A stretch of 33,038 nt of DNA from Roseburia porci (GCF_009695765.1 NZ_VUNI01000028.1:1-33038); one strand, 5' to 3'. Numbered from the stretch's first letter, positions 1 to 11,495 are shown. Notes: a model not told the origin generated them from the letters alone. Translations and numbers: made by a program.

Positions 1-129
<129 letters not shown>

Positions 130-318
130 AAAGTTTAATCATGTTCAAAACTTAGCTTGGCTAAATTTATCCTTTGATTTAATGTTTAAAGGTGCATCTT
201 TCGATGCTGTTCGTCAAATCTTTTTGATTTGCCTGAATAATTCTCATTGAATCTTTCAAGGTTTTTCACTGTTCAGTTATCAATGTTCTTTGTTGCTGTC
301 TTACGCAACAGCTTGTAT

Positions 319-347
319 ATATTATCATGTATGTTTTCCAATGTCAA
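319..347 (-). promoter_or_regulatory. rRNA operon promoter
   Basis: On the minus strand there is a perfect -35 TTGACA (342-347) and a -10 TAATAT (319-324) with exactly 17 bases between them. AT-rich sequence (348-370) lies just upstream, as in a UP element. Transcription would start near 312, leaving a leader of about 180 bases before the 16S gene (130-312) in which I see no gene. Confidence 0.85.
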
Positions 348-385
348 CACTTTTTTGACATTTTTTTAAACTTTAGAAGTAAAGC

Positions 386-472
386 GGAGAAGGAGGGATT
401 TGAACCCTCGCGCCGGTTACCCGACCTATACCCTTAGCAGGGGCACCTCTTCGGCCACTTGAGTACTTCTCC
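386..472 (-). tRNA. tRNA-Ser (anticodon GCU)
   Basis: The 87-base minus-strand sequence begins GGAGAAG and ends CTTCTCC, giving a perfect 7-bp acceptor stem. It has a long variable arm, as class II serine tRNAs do, and a T arm with GGTTCAAATCC. The anticodon GCT (revcomp of 436-438) reads AGC/AGU serine codons. The 3' CCA is not encoded. It lies about 40 bases upstream of the rRNA promoter on the same strand, so read-through into the rRNA operon is possible. Confidence 0.97.
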
Positions 473-522
473 AAAGTTATTGTCACTTTAATTCTATTGT
501 TTGCATACGTGACGCATTAAAT

Positions 523-551
523 ATAATACTAAACCGCCCTATATTTGTCAA
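523..551 (-). promoter_or_regulatory. Promoter of tRNA-Ser
   Basis: The minus strand has -35 TTGACA (546-551) and -10 TATTAT (523-528) separated by 17 bases. It is correctly placed for the tRNA that starts at 472. Confidence 0.8.
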
Positions 552-580
552 GAAAAATTTATAAAAAATCTGTGTAAAAT

Positions 581-1147
581 TTATAAGCATGTTTCATCTA
601 TTGTACGATACTTTTTGATTGCTGTTTCATACAGATTATTTCCATCGGAATCCACAACAACAATTGCCGGAAAATCTTTTACTTCCAGCTTACGGATTGC
701 TTCTGCACCAAGGTCTTCATAACAAACAATCTCAGAACTTACGATGCATTTCGATAATAAAGCTCCAGCTCCGCCAACAGCAGCAAAATATACTGCATGG
801 TTTCTTACTACGGCATCGATTACCTCTTTTGTACGTTTTCCTTTTCCGATCATTGCCTTTTCTCCAAGATCAAGAAGCGTCGGCGCATACTTGTCCATTC
901 TGGACGCAGTTGTAGGTCCTGCCGAACCAATTGGTCTTCCCTCTCTTGCCGGAGACGGTCCCATATAATAGATTGTGGCATCCTTGATATCGATTGGAAG
1001 TTCTTCCCCTCTCTGCAATGCTTCCATCATTCGTTTGTGTGCTGCATCTCTTGCAACATAAATTGTCCCTGTTATATAAACATAGTCACCGGATTTTAAT
1101 TTGCCTGTAACTTCTTCTGTGATCGGTGTTGTAATATGATGATTCAT
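581..1147 (-). CDS. fumB: Fumarate hydratase class I, beta (C-terminal) subunit
   Basis: Small subunit of an oxygen-sensitive [4Fe-4S] fumarase that interconverts fumarate and malate; the partner alpha subunit is the gene just upstream. The 188-residue product has the family's Fe-S hydro-lyase C-terminal domain, with the typical YYMGPSPA and GSAGPTTASRMD segments that help bind substrate. The start is chosen at 1147 because a GGGAG ribosome site lies directly before it; an upstream in-frame ATG (1171) lacks one. L-tartrate dehydratase beta subunits belong to the same family, so substrate choice is inferred from the usual gene pairing. The gene is in an operon with the alpha subunit. Confidence 0.88.
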   Translation of the reverse strand: MNHHITTPITEEVTGKLKSGDYVYITGTIYVARDAAHKRMMEALQRGEELPIDIKDATIYYMGPSPAREGRPIGSAGPTTASRMDKYAPTLLDLGEKAMIGKGKRTKEVIDAVVRNHAVYFAAVGGAGALLSKCIVSSEIVCYEDLGAEAIRKLEVKDFPAIVVVDSDGNNLYETAIKKYRTIDETCL

Positions 1148-1214
1148 TGTTTTCTCCCTCTTTCCTGTCATTCATAGGTAATTGCAAAACTCATATGCTA
1201 TGAGTACAAAATGA

Positions 1215-2060
1215 TTAGATTACTCTTACTACATGACGGTTTACATGGCAACAGATATTGATTGCAACCGGGAGACCTGCAATATGTGTTGGATAGGTAT
1301 TGATATTCACTGCAAGCGCGGTTGTTGTTCCTCCAAGTCCTCCTGGTCCGATTCCAAGCTGATTTATTTTTTCAAGCATTTCTTTTTCAAGATCTGCCAC
1401 ATATGGAATTTCAGAATGTGAATCGACTGGTCTTGTCAGTGCTTTTTTCGCCATAAGTGCACATTTTTCAAATGTTCCTCCGACACCGACTCCGACAACC
1501 ATCGGCGGGCATGCATTTGGTCCGGCATCATTAACTGCTGTAAGGATTGCCTTTTTTACCCCTTCTATTCCGTCTGCCGGTTTTAACATAAACACCCTGC
1601 TCATATTTTCGCTGCCAAATCCTTTTGGTGCAAATGTGATTTTAACCTGGTCTCCTGGAACAATCGAATAATGAATGACCGCCGGTGTGTTATCTTTTGT
1701 ATTTTCCCGGATCAGTGGATCTTTCACCACGGATTTTCTTAAAAATCCATCTATATATCCCTGACGTACCCCTTCGTTAACGGCATCTTCGATAGTCATT
1801 CCTTCAAAATGCACATCCTGTCCCACTTCCAAAAATACGACTGCCATTCCGGTGTCCTGGCATATTGGGATCATTTCTTTATCAGCAATCTCCAGATTAT
1901 CCTGTAATTGGTTCAGTATTTTCTGTCCAAGTTCTGATTTTTCCTCTTTTGTCGCTTTTTTCAGTGCATTTTTCATGTCACCGGAAAGATCGTAATTTGC
2001 TTCAATGCACATTTCCCGGATATTTTTTATAACCTCATCGGTTGATACAGATCGAACCAT
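1215..2060 (-). CDS. fumA: Fumarate hydratase class I, alpha (N-terminal) subunit
   Basis: Large subunit of the two-subunit class I fumarase, carrying the [4Fe-4S] cluster. In the 281 residues, cluster ligands are expected at Cys67 (in ICQDTG), Cys184 (in NACPPM) and Cys270 or Cys271 (in NICCHVN), all present. The PGGLGGTTTALAV segment is also typical. It starts at ATG 2060 with AAGGAG upstream and is followed after about 70 bases by the beta subunit, so the pair is probably one transcript. In anaerobic clostridia this enzyme serves a partial reductive TCA branch. TtdA tartrate dehydratase is a related alternative. Confidence 0.9.
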   Translation of the reverse strand: MVRSVSTDEVIKNIREMCIEANYDLSGDMKNALKKATKEEKSELGQKILNQLQDNLEIADKEMIPICQDTGMAVVFLEVGQDVHFEGMTIEDAVNEGVRQGYIDGFLRKSVVKDPLIRENTKDNTPAVIHYSIVPGDQVKITFAPKGFGSENMSRVFMLKPADGIEGVKKAILTAVNDAGPNACPPMVVGVGVGGTFEKCALMAKKALTRPVDSHSEIPYVADLEKEMLEKINQLGIGPGGLGGTTTALAVNINTYPTHIAGLPVAINICCHVNRHVVRVI

Positions 2061-2112
2061 TGCTTTTCTCCTTTTTGGGGTTTACCCACTGCTTTTTAAA
2101 ATTTCGGATATG

Positions 2113-2121
2113 TTATCCACA
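2113..2121 (+). promoter_or_regulatory. Isolated consensus DnaA box upstream of the fumarase genes
   Basis: TTATCCACA is a perfect DnaA box. It lies about 50 bases upstream of the fumarase alpha start, in the 180-base gap between fum and gyrA. A near-match (TTGTGGACA) occurs around 2175. This could be DnaA-dependent regulation or chance. Confidence 0.4.
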
Positions 2122-2183
2122 AATCCATAACTTTTTACGTGTATTTGGTGATAACTTTCTTGTTTTTCTAATTTTTGTGGACA

Positions 2184-2218
2184 AAAAGCCGCAGCCTAAG
2201 TAAAAGACCGCGGCTTTT
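2184..2218 (-). terminator. Rho-independent terminator of gyrA
   Basis: A 9-bp perfect stem (AAAAGCCGC at 2184-2192 with GCGGCTTTT at 2210-2218) is followed on the minus strand by more T residues. It sits just after the gyrA stop codon and separates the gyr operon from fum. Confidence 0.85.
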
Positions 2219-2239
2219 GAAAGCTCGTAACACAATATT

Positions 2240-4735
2240 TTATTCCTGGGTTTCCTCTTCGGTCTCCTCAGTCTCATCCTCATTTGGTATGAGTGATTTA
2301 TCCTCGCGTACTTTTGCGATACTTGCCACTGTCACATCCTCGCTGAGATTGATCAGTTTTACACCGGATGTTACACGGCCAAGAAGTGCTGTATCTGCCA
2401 CACGGATTCGGATGATGATACCCTCCGTTGTGATCAGCATCAGTTCATCCTCTTTACCAACTGCTTTTACGCCGATCAGATTGCCTGATTTTTCGGTAAT
2501 CTTATAGCACTTGATACCTTTTCCACCACGGTTCTGTGCAGTAAATTCGCTGGTCTTGGTGCATTTTCCAAGTCCTTTTTCCGATACGATCATTACCGCA
2601 TCACCCTGGCTGTCGATCTGCATTGCGATGACTTCATCATCGTCCGTGAGATTCATTCCGATTACACCCATTGTTGTTCTTCCGGTTGCTCTTACATCAC
2701 TTTCGTGGAAACGGATACACTGTCCATATTTTGTGAACAGGAAAATATCAGAATCATCATCGGTGATCTTCACTTCGATCAGCTCATCATCCTCGCGCAG
2801 ATTGATTGCTGCAAGACCGGTTTTACGGATATTTTCATAGTCTGTTACAGATGTTTTCTTTACAATACCCTTTCTGGTTGCCATGAAGAGGTATTTCTCC
2901 GGTTCATACTCCTTGATCGGGATCATTGCAGTGATCTTTTCTCCAGGCTGCAATGGAATCAGGTTAATAATTGCAGTACCTCTTGATGTTCTGCTTGCTT
3001 CCGGAATCTCGTATGCTTTGATACGGTATACACGTCCCGTATTAGTAAAGAACATGAGATAATGGTGCGATGTCGTCATCATCATCTCTTCAATGTAGTC
3101 ATCTTCTATGGTTTCCATACCCTTGATACCTTTTCCACCACGGTGCTGGCTCTTAAAGTTATCGATACTCATTCTCTTGATATATCCGACTTTCGTCATT
3201 GTGATAACTGTATTGGTTTCAGGGATCAGATCCTCCATGGAAATATCAAATTCATCATATCCGATGGATGTTCTTCTGTCGTCACCATATTTATCTGCGA
3301 TGGCAAGAATTTCTTCACGGATAACGCCGAGAAGTTTCTTCTCATCTGCAAGAATTGCCTTTAATTCCGCGATTTTTGCCATAAGATCTGCGTATTCAGC
3401 CTCTAACTTCTCTCTTTCGAGACCTGTCAGTGCACGCAGTCTCATGTCTACGATAGCCTGCGCCTGTGCGTCTGTAAGTCCAAAACGCTCCATTAAGCTC
3501 TGTTTTGCTTCCGGCGTCGTACGGCTTCCGCGGATAATCTTTATCACTTCATCGATATTATCCAGTGCGATCAGTAATCCTTCGAGGATATGAGCACGTT
3601 CCTCTGCTTTGTTCAGATCATACTGTGTTCTTCTTGTGATAACTTCTTTCTGATGAATCAGATAATAGTTTAAAAGCTCATACAGATTCAGTACCTTTGG
3701 CTCGTTGTTGACAAGTGCAAGGTTGATAACACCAAATGTATCCTGCATCTGTGTATGTTTGAACAGAAGATTCAGTACTACACTCGGATTGACATCACGT
3801 CTTAATTCGATGCAGATTCTCATACCTTCACGGTCAGATTCATCGCGAAGGTCTGTAATTCCGTCAATTTTTTTATCCTTTACAAGCTCTGCAATCTTTT
3901 CGATCAGTCTTGCTTTATTTACCAGATACGGAAGTTCGGTTACAACAATCCTGTTCTTGCCGTTCTGCATCGGTTCAATGTCAGTCACTGCACGAACACG
4001 GATTTTTCCACGTCCAGTACGGTATGCCTCGTTGATTCCTGCAGTACCAAGAATCATTCCTCCGGTTGGAAAATCAGGTCCTTTGATAATTGAGATCAGA
4101 TCATCAATATCGGTTTCTTTTTCTTCAATGTCGTTATCGATCAGTTTTACAACAGCATGGATTACATCCCTTAAGTTATGAGGCGGGATGTTGGTTGCCA
4201 TACCAACAGCGATACCCGTAGTACCATTTACCAGAAGGTTCGGATAACGGGATGGAAGAACCGTAGGTTCTTTCTCGGTCTCATCAAAGTTTGGCTTAAA
4301 ATCAACCGTGTTTTTGTTGATATCTTCGATCATCTGCATTGAGATTTTACTGAGTCTCGCCTCTGTATATCGCATTGCAGCGGCTCCATCGCCATCGACC
4401 GATCCAAAGTTACCATGTCCGTCTACAAGTGGATATCTTGTCGACCAGGACTGTGCCATGTTGACAAGTGCTCCGTAAATCGAGCTGTCTCCGTGAGGAT
4501 GGTATTTACCCATGGTATCACCGACGATACGTGCACATTTACGATGTGGCTTATCCGGTGTGTTATTTAACTCAATCATGGAATAGAGAACCCGGCGCTG
4601 TACCGGTTTCAGACCATCTCTTACATCAGGTAATGCACGGGAAGCAATTACGCTCATTGCATAGTCGATATAGGAAGTCTCCATGGTTTTTTTGAGGTCT
4701 ACATGCTGTATTTGATCAAAAATTTTGTCATCCAC
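2240..4735 (-). CDS. gyrA: DNA gyrase subunit A
   Basis: Breakage-reunion subunit of gyrase (A2B2), which introduces negative supercoils. The 831 residues carry the winged-helix/tower domain with the catalytic tyrosine at about residue 123 ([10 protein letters not shown]), a coiled-coil gate, and a C-terminal beta-pinwheel containing a GyrA box-like QNRGGKG near residue 735. The C-terminal tail is acidic. The start is GTG at 4735: AGGAGG lies 10 bases before it and no ATG fits this frame. It follows gyrB after 15 bases. The quinolone-determining helix reads [10 protein letters not shown], with Ser84 at the usual resistance position and Gly88 where E. coli has Asp87. Confidence 0.97.
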   Translation of the reverse strand: MDDKIFDQIQHVDLKKTMETSYIDYAMSVIASRALPDVRDGLKPVQRRVLYSMIELNNTPDKPHRKCARIVGDTMGKYHPHGDSSIYGALVNMAQSWSTRYPLVDGHGNFGSVDGDGAAAMRYTEARLSKISMQMIEDINKNTVDFKPNFDETEKEPTVLPSRYPNLLVNGTTGIAVGMATNIPPHNLRDVIHAVVKLIDNDIEEKETDIDDLISIIKGPDFPTGGMILGTAGINEAYRTGRGKIRVRAVTDIEPMQNGKNRIVVTELPYLVNKARLIEKIAELVKDKKIDGITDLRDESDREGMRICIELRRDVNPSVVLNLLFKHTQMQDTFGVINLALVNNEPKVLNLYELLNYYLIHQKEVITRRTQYDLNKAEERAHILEGLLIALDNIDEVIKIIRGSRTTPEAKQSLMERFGLTDAQAQAIVDMRLRALTGLEREKLEAEYADLMAKIAELKAILADEKKLLGVIREEILAIADKYGDDRRTSIGYDEFDISMEDLIPETNTVITMTKVGYIKRMSIDNFKSQHRGGKGIKGMETIEDDYIEEMMMTTSHHYLMFFTNTGRVYRIKAYEIPEASRTSRGTAIINLIPLQPGEKITAMIPIKEYEPEKYLFMATRKGIVKKTSVTDYENIRKTGLAAINLREDDELIEVKITDDDSDIFLFTKYGQCIRFHESDVRATGRTTMGVIGMNLTDDDEVIAMQIDSQGDAVMIVSEKGLGKCTKTSEFTAQNRGGKGIKCYKITEKSGNLIGVKAVGKEDELMLITTEGIIIRIRVADTALLGRVTSGVKLINLSEDVTVASIAKVREDKSLIPNEDETEETEEETQE

Positions 4736-4750
4736 TTAAACTTATCCTCC

Positions 4751-6688
<1,938 letters not shown>

Positions 6689-6719
6689 TTAGCCTCCTCA
6701 TCATGTAGCTGCTACAATG

Positions 6720-7820
6720 TTAAATCTCTTCCAGGGAAGTTTTTTCAAAAATTTCTCCCTGTACCACCTGAAAGATCTTGTTGATGTGAAATCGATTTTT
6801 TACAAACTCATCTAATCCTGTGCAGGTGATCAGTGTCTGAATCTCACCAATACTGTTCAGCAGATAATTCTGCCGGTTACTGTCTAACTCCGATAACACA
6901 TCATCCAGCAAAAGCACCGGTGTATCATGTATACACTTCTTCACAAATTCAATTTCAGATAATTTCAGTGAGAGAGCAGAAGTACGCTGCTGTCCCTGTG
7001 AACCGAATTTGCGAATATCTATTCCGTTAATCGAAAACAACATATCGTCCCTGTGCGGGCCAACCGTTGTCTGACATAGCTTCAAATCCCTTTTTTTTGC
7101 TCTTTCGAGCTCTTCTTCAAATACAGCATCATCCACATTTGCCTCATAACGGATCAAAAGATCTTCCTTTCCGCCGGAAATGCGAAAATGGATTTCATGG
7201 ATGATCTCGTTTAACTCCTCGACAAATCTTTTGCGGCTTTTTATGATCCGCCTGCCATACTCAAGAAGCTGCATATCCCAGACCGGGAGCGTATCAAGAA
7301 GCTCCGGCCGGAAATAAATATCCTTTAGTAACTTGTTTCTCTGATTCAGTATTTTGTTGTATCTGGAAAGATCTGCCAGATATAGTTTATCCAATTGACA
7401 CAATTCTAAATCAAGAAATCTTCTTCTTTCCGCCGGACCGTTTTTGATCAGGTTCAGATCCTCCGGTGAAAAAAAAACAATATTCAAAATTCCAAACAAT
7501 TCACTGGCTTTTTTTATTGGAATCTTATTGACTGCAATTCCCTTGGAACGGTTTTGTCTCAAATGCATATCGATCTGATATTCTTTTTCGTTCTTCCGGA
7601 CGATTGTACGAATATGGGACTCTTTCTCTCCAAAACGGATCAGCTCTTTGTCTTTGCTGCCTTTATGGGATTTGGTCGTTCCACTCAGATATGCCGATTC
7701 TAAGATATTCGTCTTTCCCTGTGCATTGTCCCCATAAAAAATATTGGTTCCCGGATCCAGAAAAAGCGATAATTTTTCATAATTGCGAAAGTTATTTAAC
7801 TCAATCGACTGGATGATCAT
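6720..7820 (-). CDS. recF: DNA replication and repair protein RecF
   Basis: SMC-like ATPase that helps load RecA at single-strand gaps together with RecO and RecR. The 366 residues have the Walker A motif GDNAQGKTN at about 30-38, the QGQQR signature segment and the Walker B VLLLDDVLSELD. Its start codon overlaps the stop of the upstream S4-domain gene by four bases, so the two are translationally coupled. About 35 bases separate it from gyrB. Confidence 0.96.
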   Translation of the reverse strand: MIIQSIELNNFRNYEKLSLFLDPGTNIFYGDNAQGKTNILESAYLSGTTKSHKGSKDKELIRFGEKESHIRTIVRKNEKEYQIDMHLRQNRSKGIAVNKIPIKKASELFGILNIVFFSPEDLNLIKNGPAERRRFLDLELCQLDKLYLADLSRYNKILNQRNKLLKDIYFRPELLDTLPVWDMQLLEYGRRIIKSRKRFVEELNEIIHEIHFRISGGKEDLLIRYEANVDDAVFEEELERAKKRDLKLCQTTVGPHRDDMLFSINGIDIRKFGSQGQQRTSALSLKLSEIEFVKKCIHDTPVLLLDDVLSELDSNRQNYLLNSIGEIQTLITCTGLDEFVKNRFHINKIFQVVQGEIFEKTSLEEI

Positions 7821-8032
7821 TTTACGATCTGAATTGTTTCTCCGTTGTAAGAAACAACATCTCCATCATGAAGTTTTTTGCCACGCTGAAATTCGACTTC
7901 ACCATTGACCTGAACAAGTCCATCCTGGATCACCATCTTGGCTTCCACACCGGAGCCGACAAGACTGGCTTTTTTCAGTGCCTGTCCAAGCTTAATAAAT
8001 TCATCTTCTTCACGAATATTTACTGTGATCAT
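7817..8032 (-). CDS. yaaA: S4-domain RNA-binding protein, YaaA type
   Basis: A 71-residue protein made almost entirely of an S4 domain (GQALKKASLVGSGVEAKMVI, then GLVQVNGEVEFQRGKKL). Such proteins sit between dnaN and recF throughout Firmicutes. Binding to structured RNA or the ribosome is known of S4 domains; the specific role of this one is unclear. The ribosome site AGGAG precedes the ATG at 8032, and the stop overlaps the recF start. It is unrelated to the peroxide-response protein YaaA of E. coli. Confidence 0.9.
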   Translation of the reverse strand: MITVNIREEDEFIKLGQALKKASLVGSGVEAKMVIQDGLVQVNGEVEFQRGKKLHDGDVVSYNGETIQIVK

Positions 8033-8040
8033 AATATCTC

Positions 8041-9153
8041 CTAATTGGATGCTGTATTAAAGTTAACCGGAAGAATCAGATAAATGAATTTACCTTTATC
8101 GTCCTTAATGAAACATGGAGCCTTTGGATTGACCATGTAAAGAGAAACCTCTTCTTCGTCAATGACACGGAGTGCATCGATAAAGAATTTCGGATTAAAT
8201 CCGATCAGAATATCTTTTCCCTCTTTCTCAATGTCAATGTCTTCGTTCATGGAACCGATAAAGGAATTAATCTTTAACTCCATATTGCCATCGGTGACAT
8301 TCATGATGATCGGTTTTTTATCGCCTTCTTTGACAAGAAGAGTAGCACGGTCAATACAGTCTAATAATTCTTTCTTGTTAATCTTAACCTTTGTCTCATA
8401 ATCAGACGAGAGCATCTGCTCAATCTTAAAGTATTCACCTTCGATCAGTCTGGAAACAACTGTTGTATTGTCAAAATCAAATACAATGTGATTATCTGCA
8501 AGATAGATTAAAACATCTTCATCTGCGTTGCCAGGAAGAATTTTACTGATTTCCTGAAGTGTCTTTCCTGGAACAACAACTTTCTTTGCATCATAGTTGT
8601 TCTTCAGTTCAATATTGCGGATTGAAATACGATGACCATCAAGTGAAACTACTTTCAGCTCATTTTCTTTAATCTCAAATAATTCACCGGTCATTAATTT
8701 GTTATTGTCATTGTCAGCAATCGAGAAAATGGTCTGTCTGATGACTTCTTTCAAAGTGAACTGAGACATTACAATTGCTTCGTTTTTCTCAATGTATGGA
8801 ATGTATGAAAAATCATCACCGGATTTACCAACGATATTAAATTTCGCTTTTTCACAGGATATTACTGTTTTGAAAGAAGCGTCTGTTTCTATCGTCACAT
8901 CACTGTCTGGTAATTTACGGACAATTTCGGAAAAGATCTTAGCATCCAGTGCAATTACTCCACGTTCTGCAATCTCTCCTTCAATCTTAGTTTCAATACC
9001 AAGTTCCATATCATTTGCGGTAAGTCTTATTTCATTTGTAGATGCATCTATAAGAATACATTCTAAGATAGCCATTGTTGTTCTGGTAGGTACTGCTTTG
9101 GAAACAATATTTACCCCATGTAATAAATTGGCTTTTGAACAAATAAGTTTCAT
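8041..9153 (-). CDS. dnaN: DNA polymerase III sliding clamp (beta subunit)
   Basis: Ring-shaped processivity clamp that tethers the replicative polymerase and recruits repair proteins. The 370-residue length and three repeated clamp domains match the family. The N terminus MKLICSKANLLHGVNIVSKA and the C-terminal YLILPVNFN (the peptide-binding pocket normally ends in ILPVR) are typical. AAGGAG lies before ATG 9153. The S4-domain gene starts eight bases after its stop. Confidence 0.97.
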   Translation of the reverse strand: MKLICSKANLLHGVNIVSKAVPTRTTMAILECILIDASTNEIRLTANDMELGIETKIEGEIAERGVIALDAKIFSEIVRKLPDSDVTIETDASFKTVISCEKAKFNIVGKSGDDFSYIPYIEKNEAIVMSQFTLKEVIRQTIFSIADNDNNKLMTGELFEIKENELKVVSLDGHRISIRNIELKNNYDAKKVVVPGKTLQEISKILPGNADEDVLIYLADNHIVFDFDNTTVVSRLIEGEYFKIEQMLSSDYETKVKINKKELLDCIDRATLLVKEGDKKPIIMNVTDGNMELKINSFIGSMNEDIDIEKEGKDILIGFNPKFFIDALRVIDEEEVSLYMVNPKAPCFIKDDKGKFIYLILPVNFNTASN

Positions 9154-9218
9154 CGAAAAACTCCTTCCTGGGCTTGTATATAAATATAAATGATATTAAT
9201 AATATTCTTCTTAGGGGG

Positions 9219-9452
9219 TGTGAATAAGTGTATAACCCCTCGAAAGCCTTAAAATTCAATGCTTTCGACGTTTGATAACCCTTTTATAAGTCTGTGAAAA
9301 TGAGGCTTATAACCTTAGGGCATTTGTGAATAAACAAAACTGCTTCGAAAAGTTATCCATGAACTTCATAAAAATTCAGAGAGTTGTCCATATTTTTCAC
9401 AGACCTTCCACTGTGGATAAACGTGGATAAGTTTATAAAAAAATGTGTAAAA
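9219..9452. other. oriC: oriC part 2: DnaA-box cluster between dnaA and dnaN
   Basis: This 330-base gene-free gap (9154-9482) holds several DnaA boxes. Matches to TTATNCACA on the minus strand are at 9219-9227, 9325-9333 and 9412-9420. One-mismatch boxes are at 9227-9235 and 9422-9430, the last 10 bases from its neighbour. Weaker plus-strand matches (TTATCCATG at 9353, TTGTCCATA at 9384) also occur. AT-rich stretches at 9176-9210 and 9431-9475 could be the unwinding element. The dnaA-dnaN gap is where the unwinding site lies in Bacillus; placing it here is inference. Confidence 0.8.
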
Positions 9453-9482
9453 CAATCCCCTTCTTATTATAATAGGTGGATA

Positions 9483-10835
9483 TTAGTTCGGATTGATCTT
9501 CTTTTTAATGGTTTCAATCAGACTTTTCGTTGTCTCATTGGTCTCGTATTCTTCACTGATCTTCTTGATTCCATGGATGATCGTAGAGTGATCACGTCCG
9601 CCAAGCAGCGAACCAATGGTATCTAAAGGAATGTCGGTCATATTCTTGCAAAGATACATCGCAATCTGTCTAGGTTTGGCAATATCGCTGCTCCGGTTTT
9701 TGGAGATCATCTGATCTAAAGAGATCTGGAAGTGTTCGGATACAACTTCGATGATCAGCTGCGGAGTAATCTCCTTGGGCTTGTCCGGAGTTATGATATT
9801 CTGAAGTTCTTTCTGTGCAATGTCCATGGTGATCTCAGTATGAACCAGGTTATTGTAAGCTAAAAGTTTATTTAAAGCACCTTCAAGCTCACGGACATTG
9901 GATTTGATGTTGTTGGCAATATAATTCAGAATCTCATCGTTGATATTAAAGTTATCCGATTCTGCTTTTTTACGAAGAATTGCCATTCTTGTTTCATAAT
10001 CAGGAACACCGATGTCAGCCATAAGTCCCCATTCAAAACGGGAACGGATACGTTCTTCTAAGGTTTCCATCTCTTTTGGCGGCTTATCGGAAGTCAGAAT
10101 GATCTGCTTACCCTGTGTCTGCAGTGCATTAAAAGTATGGAAGAACTCTTCCTGTGTACTTTCCTTACCGATAATAAACTGAATATCGTCGATCATAAGA
10201 ACGTCAACTTTACGGTATTTATCACGGAATTTGGTCATGGATGAAGCGTTACCATTACGGATGGATTCGATAACTTCATTCGTGAATTCCTCAGAAGTAA
10301 CATAAATTACCTTGGTATCCGGTTTCTGTTCTAATATGAAATGACCGATGGAATGCATCAGATGGGTTTTTCCAAGTCCAGGACCTCCATATATATAGAG
10401 AGGATTGTATGCTTCGCCAGGAGATTCTGCTACTGCGAGAGCGGCAGACTGGGCAAAACGGTTGTTGTTACCTACGACGAAAGTTTCAAATGTATAGTTT
10501 GGATTCAGATTCGAGTTATCGCTGCCAACTGGCGCAGATGGAGTCTTTGGAGCCTTGGTTGTATGAAGCTTTTTAGCCTGTTCCGGGAGAATAAATTCAA
10601 TTTCATATTCAATTCCGGTAATCTCAGCGATAGCTACTTTTAATGGAAGATAGTACTTCTTTGAAATATAGCTGAGTGCCATCTGTTCTGAAGGTACAAG
10701 AATATAAAGTTTATTATCTACGATTCCAAATACTTCAAGAGGACGCATCCAGGTATCAAAGGATACGTCACTGATTTCATGCTCCGTTTTTACGGTATTT
10801 AATATCTCATTCCACTTTTCGATTATCTGATCCAT
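9483..10835 (-). CDS. dnaA: Chromosomal replication initiator protein DnaA
   Basis: AAA+ ATPase that binds DnaA boxes and melts the origin. The 450 residues show domain I (residues 1-80), a short linker (about 85-112), the AAA+ domain with Walker A GGPGLGKTH at 150-158 and Walker B VLMIDDIQF at 212-220, and the C-terminal DNA-binding domain with the DnaA signature GGRDHSTIIHG near 413-423. It lies between the two DnaA-box clusters. Its own promoter region contains DnaA boxes, which suggests autoregulation. Confidence 0.98.
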   Translation of the reverse strand: MDQIIEKWNEILNTVKTEHEISDVSFDTWMRPLEVFGIVDNKLYILVPSEQMALSYISKKYYLPLKVAIAEITGIEYEIEFILPEQAKKLHTTKAPKTPSAPVGSDNSNLNPNYTFETFVVGNNNRFAQSAALAVAESPGEAYNPLYIYGGPGLGKTHLMHSIGHFILEQKPDTKVIYVTSEEFTNEVIESIRNGNASSMTKFRDKYRKVDVLMIDDIQFIIGKESTQEEFFHTFNALQTQGKQIILTSDKPPKEMETLEERIRSRFEWGLMADIGVPDYETRMAILRKKAESDNFNINDEILNYIANNIKSNVRELEGALNKLLAYNNLVHTEITMDIAQKELQNIITPDKPKEITPQLIIEVVSEHFQISLDQMISKNRSSDIAKPRQIAMYLCKNMTDIPLDTIGSLLGGRDHSTIIHGIKKISEEYETNETTKSLIETIKKKINPN

Positions 10836-10896
10836 TGAGTTTCTCCATATCTTTAAGATAAAACAGGATAGTTTTCCACAATCCTGGATAACTATA

Positions 10897-10925
10897 ATAG
10901 TACACTATTTTTTGCTTTTAATCAA
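10897..10925 (-). promoter_or_regulatory. dnaA promoter with overlapping DnaA boxes
   Basis: The minus strand has -35 TTGATT (10920-10925) and -10 TACTAT (10897-10902) separated by 17 bases. Just downstream of the -10 are a TTATCCAGG (10884-10892 region) and a TTTTCCACA (10872-10880), both near-consensus DnaA boxes lying within the early transcribed leader. This layout fits repression of dnaA by its own product. Confidence 0.6.
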
Positions 10926-10999
10926 TGTTTAAAGGTGGTGAAAACGTCACAAAAGTTATAGACCCTAATTTTTCTAGGCTAAGAACACTTTTTCACATA

Positions 11000-11113
11000 T
11001 TGTCCAATGGGTATCAAGATATTATCCACAAGTTATCCACAAATTGAGGATAACTCTGTTTTTGGATGGATAAGTTGAGAAAGTTATCAACATTGTGGAT
11101 ATTTTGTGGATAG
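11000..11113. other. oriC: oriC part 1: dense DnaA-box cluster between dnaA and rpmH
   Basis: The 440-base gap between dnaA and rpmH (10836-11276) has no gene. It holds two perfect TTATCCACA boxes at 11022-11030 and 11033-11041, exactly 11 bases apart and so on the same helix face. Near-consensus boxes lie at 11045-11053 (minus), 11065-11073 (minus), 11084-11092, 11094-11102 (minus) and 11105-11113 (minus). An AT-rich run (about 11127-11225) follows towards rpmH. Transcription diverges here, so this is the main origin block. Confidence 0.88.
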
Positions 11114-11210
11114 ATTTCTTGATAACAAATAGTTTCTTCCTTATTATATATAGCGTATTTTTGAAAAAAAGATATTTTTTGATTCATATGAGAAAATATT
11201 TTAAAATTTC

Positions 11211-11238
11211 TTGACTTTACAACTTTTTTTGTTATAAT
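11211..11238 (+). promoter_or_regulatory. rpmH operon promoter
   Basis: TTGACT (11211-11216), a 16-base spacer that is mostly T, and a perfect TATAAT (11233-11238) lie 39 bases before the rpmH start. This promoter probably drives rpmH, rnpA, yidD, yidC and jag. Confidence 0.85.
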
Positions 11239-11276
11239 TGAACTGATGTTTTTTAACGTAGAGGAGGTGGATATTA

Positions 11277-11411
11277 ATGAAGATGACATTCCAACCAAAA
11301 AAGAGACAGAGATCTAAAGTACACGGATTCAGAAGTAGAATGAGTACAGCAGGCGGAAGAAAAGTATTGGCTGCAAGAAGATTAAAAGGTAGAAAGAAAT
11401 TATCAGCTTAG
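11277..11411 (+). CDS. rpmH: 50S ribosomal protein L34
   Basis: A 44-residue, very basic protein beginning [20 protein letters not shown] and ending in KKLSA, the full length of L34. It is a component of the large ribosomal subunit. GAGGAGG lies upstream of the ATG. It is the first gene of the rightward operon next to the origin, as in nearly all Firmicutes. Confidence 0.98.
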   Translation: MKMTFQPKKRQRSKVHGFRSRMSTAGGRKVLAARRLKGRKKLSA

Positions 11412-11433
11412 GCCACAGTTTTGTGGTCTTTTC
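11411..11433 (+). terminator. Hairpin between rpmH and rnpA (partial terminator)
   Basis: A 7-bp stem (11411-11417 with 11422-11428, one G-T pair) and a GTTT loop are followed by TCTTTTCTTCTTTT. It probably reduces expression of rnpA relative to the much more abundant L34, because no new promoter is evident before rnpA. Confidence 0.65.
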
Positions 11434-11495
11434 TTCTTTTATGACGCAAAATGCCACTGATGAAAAATTAGGCAATGGCAAAAAGGAGATTTCAT

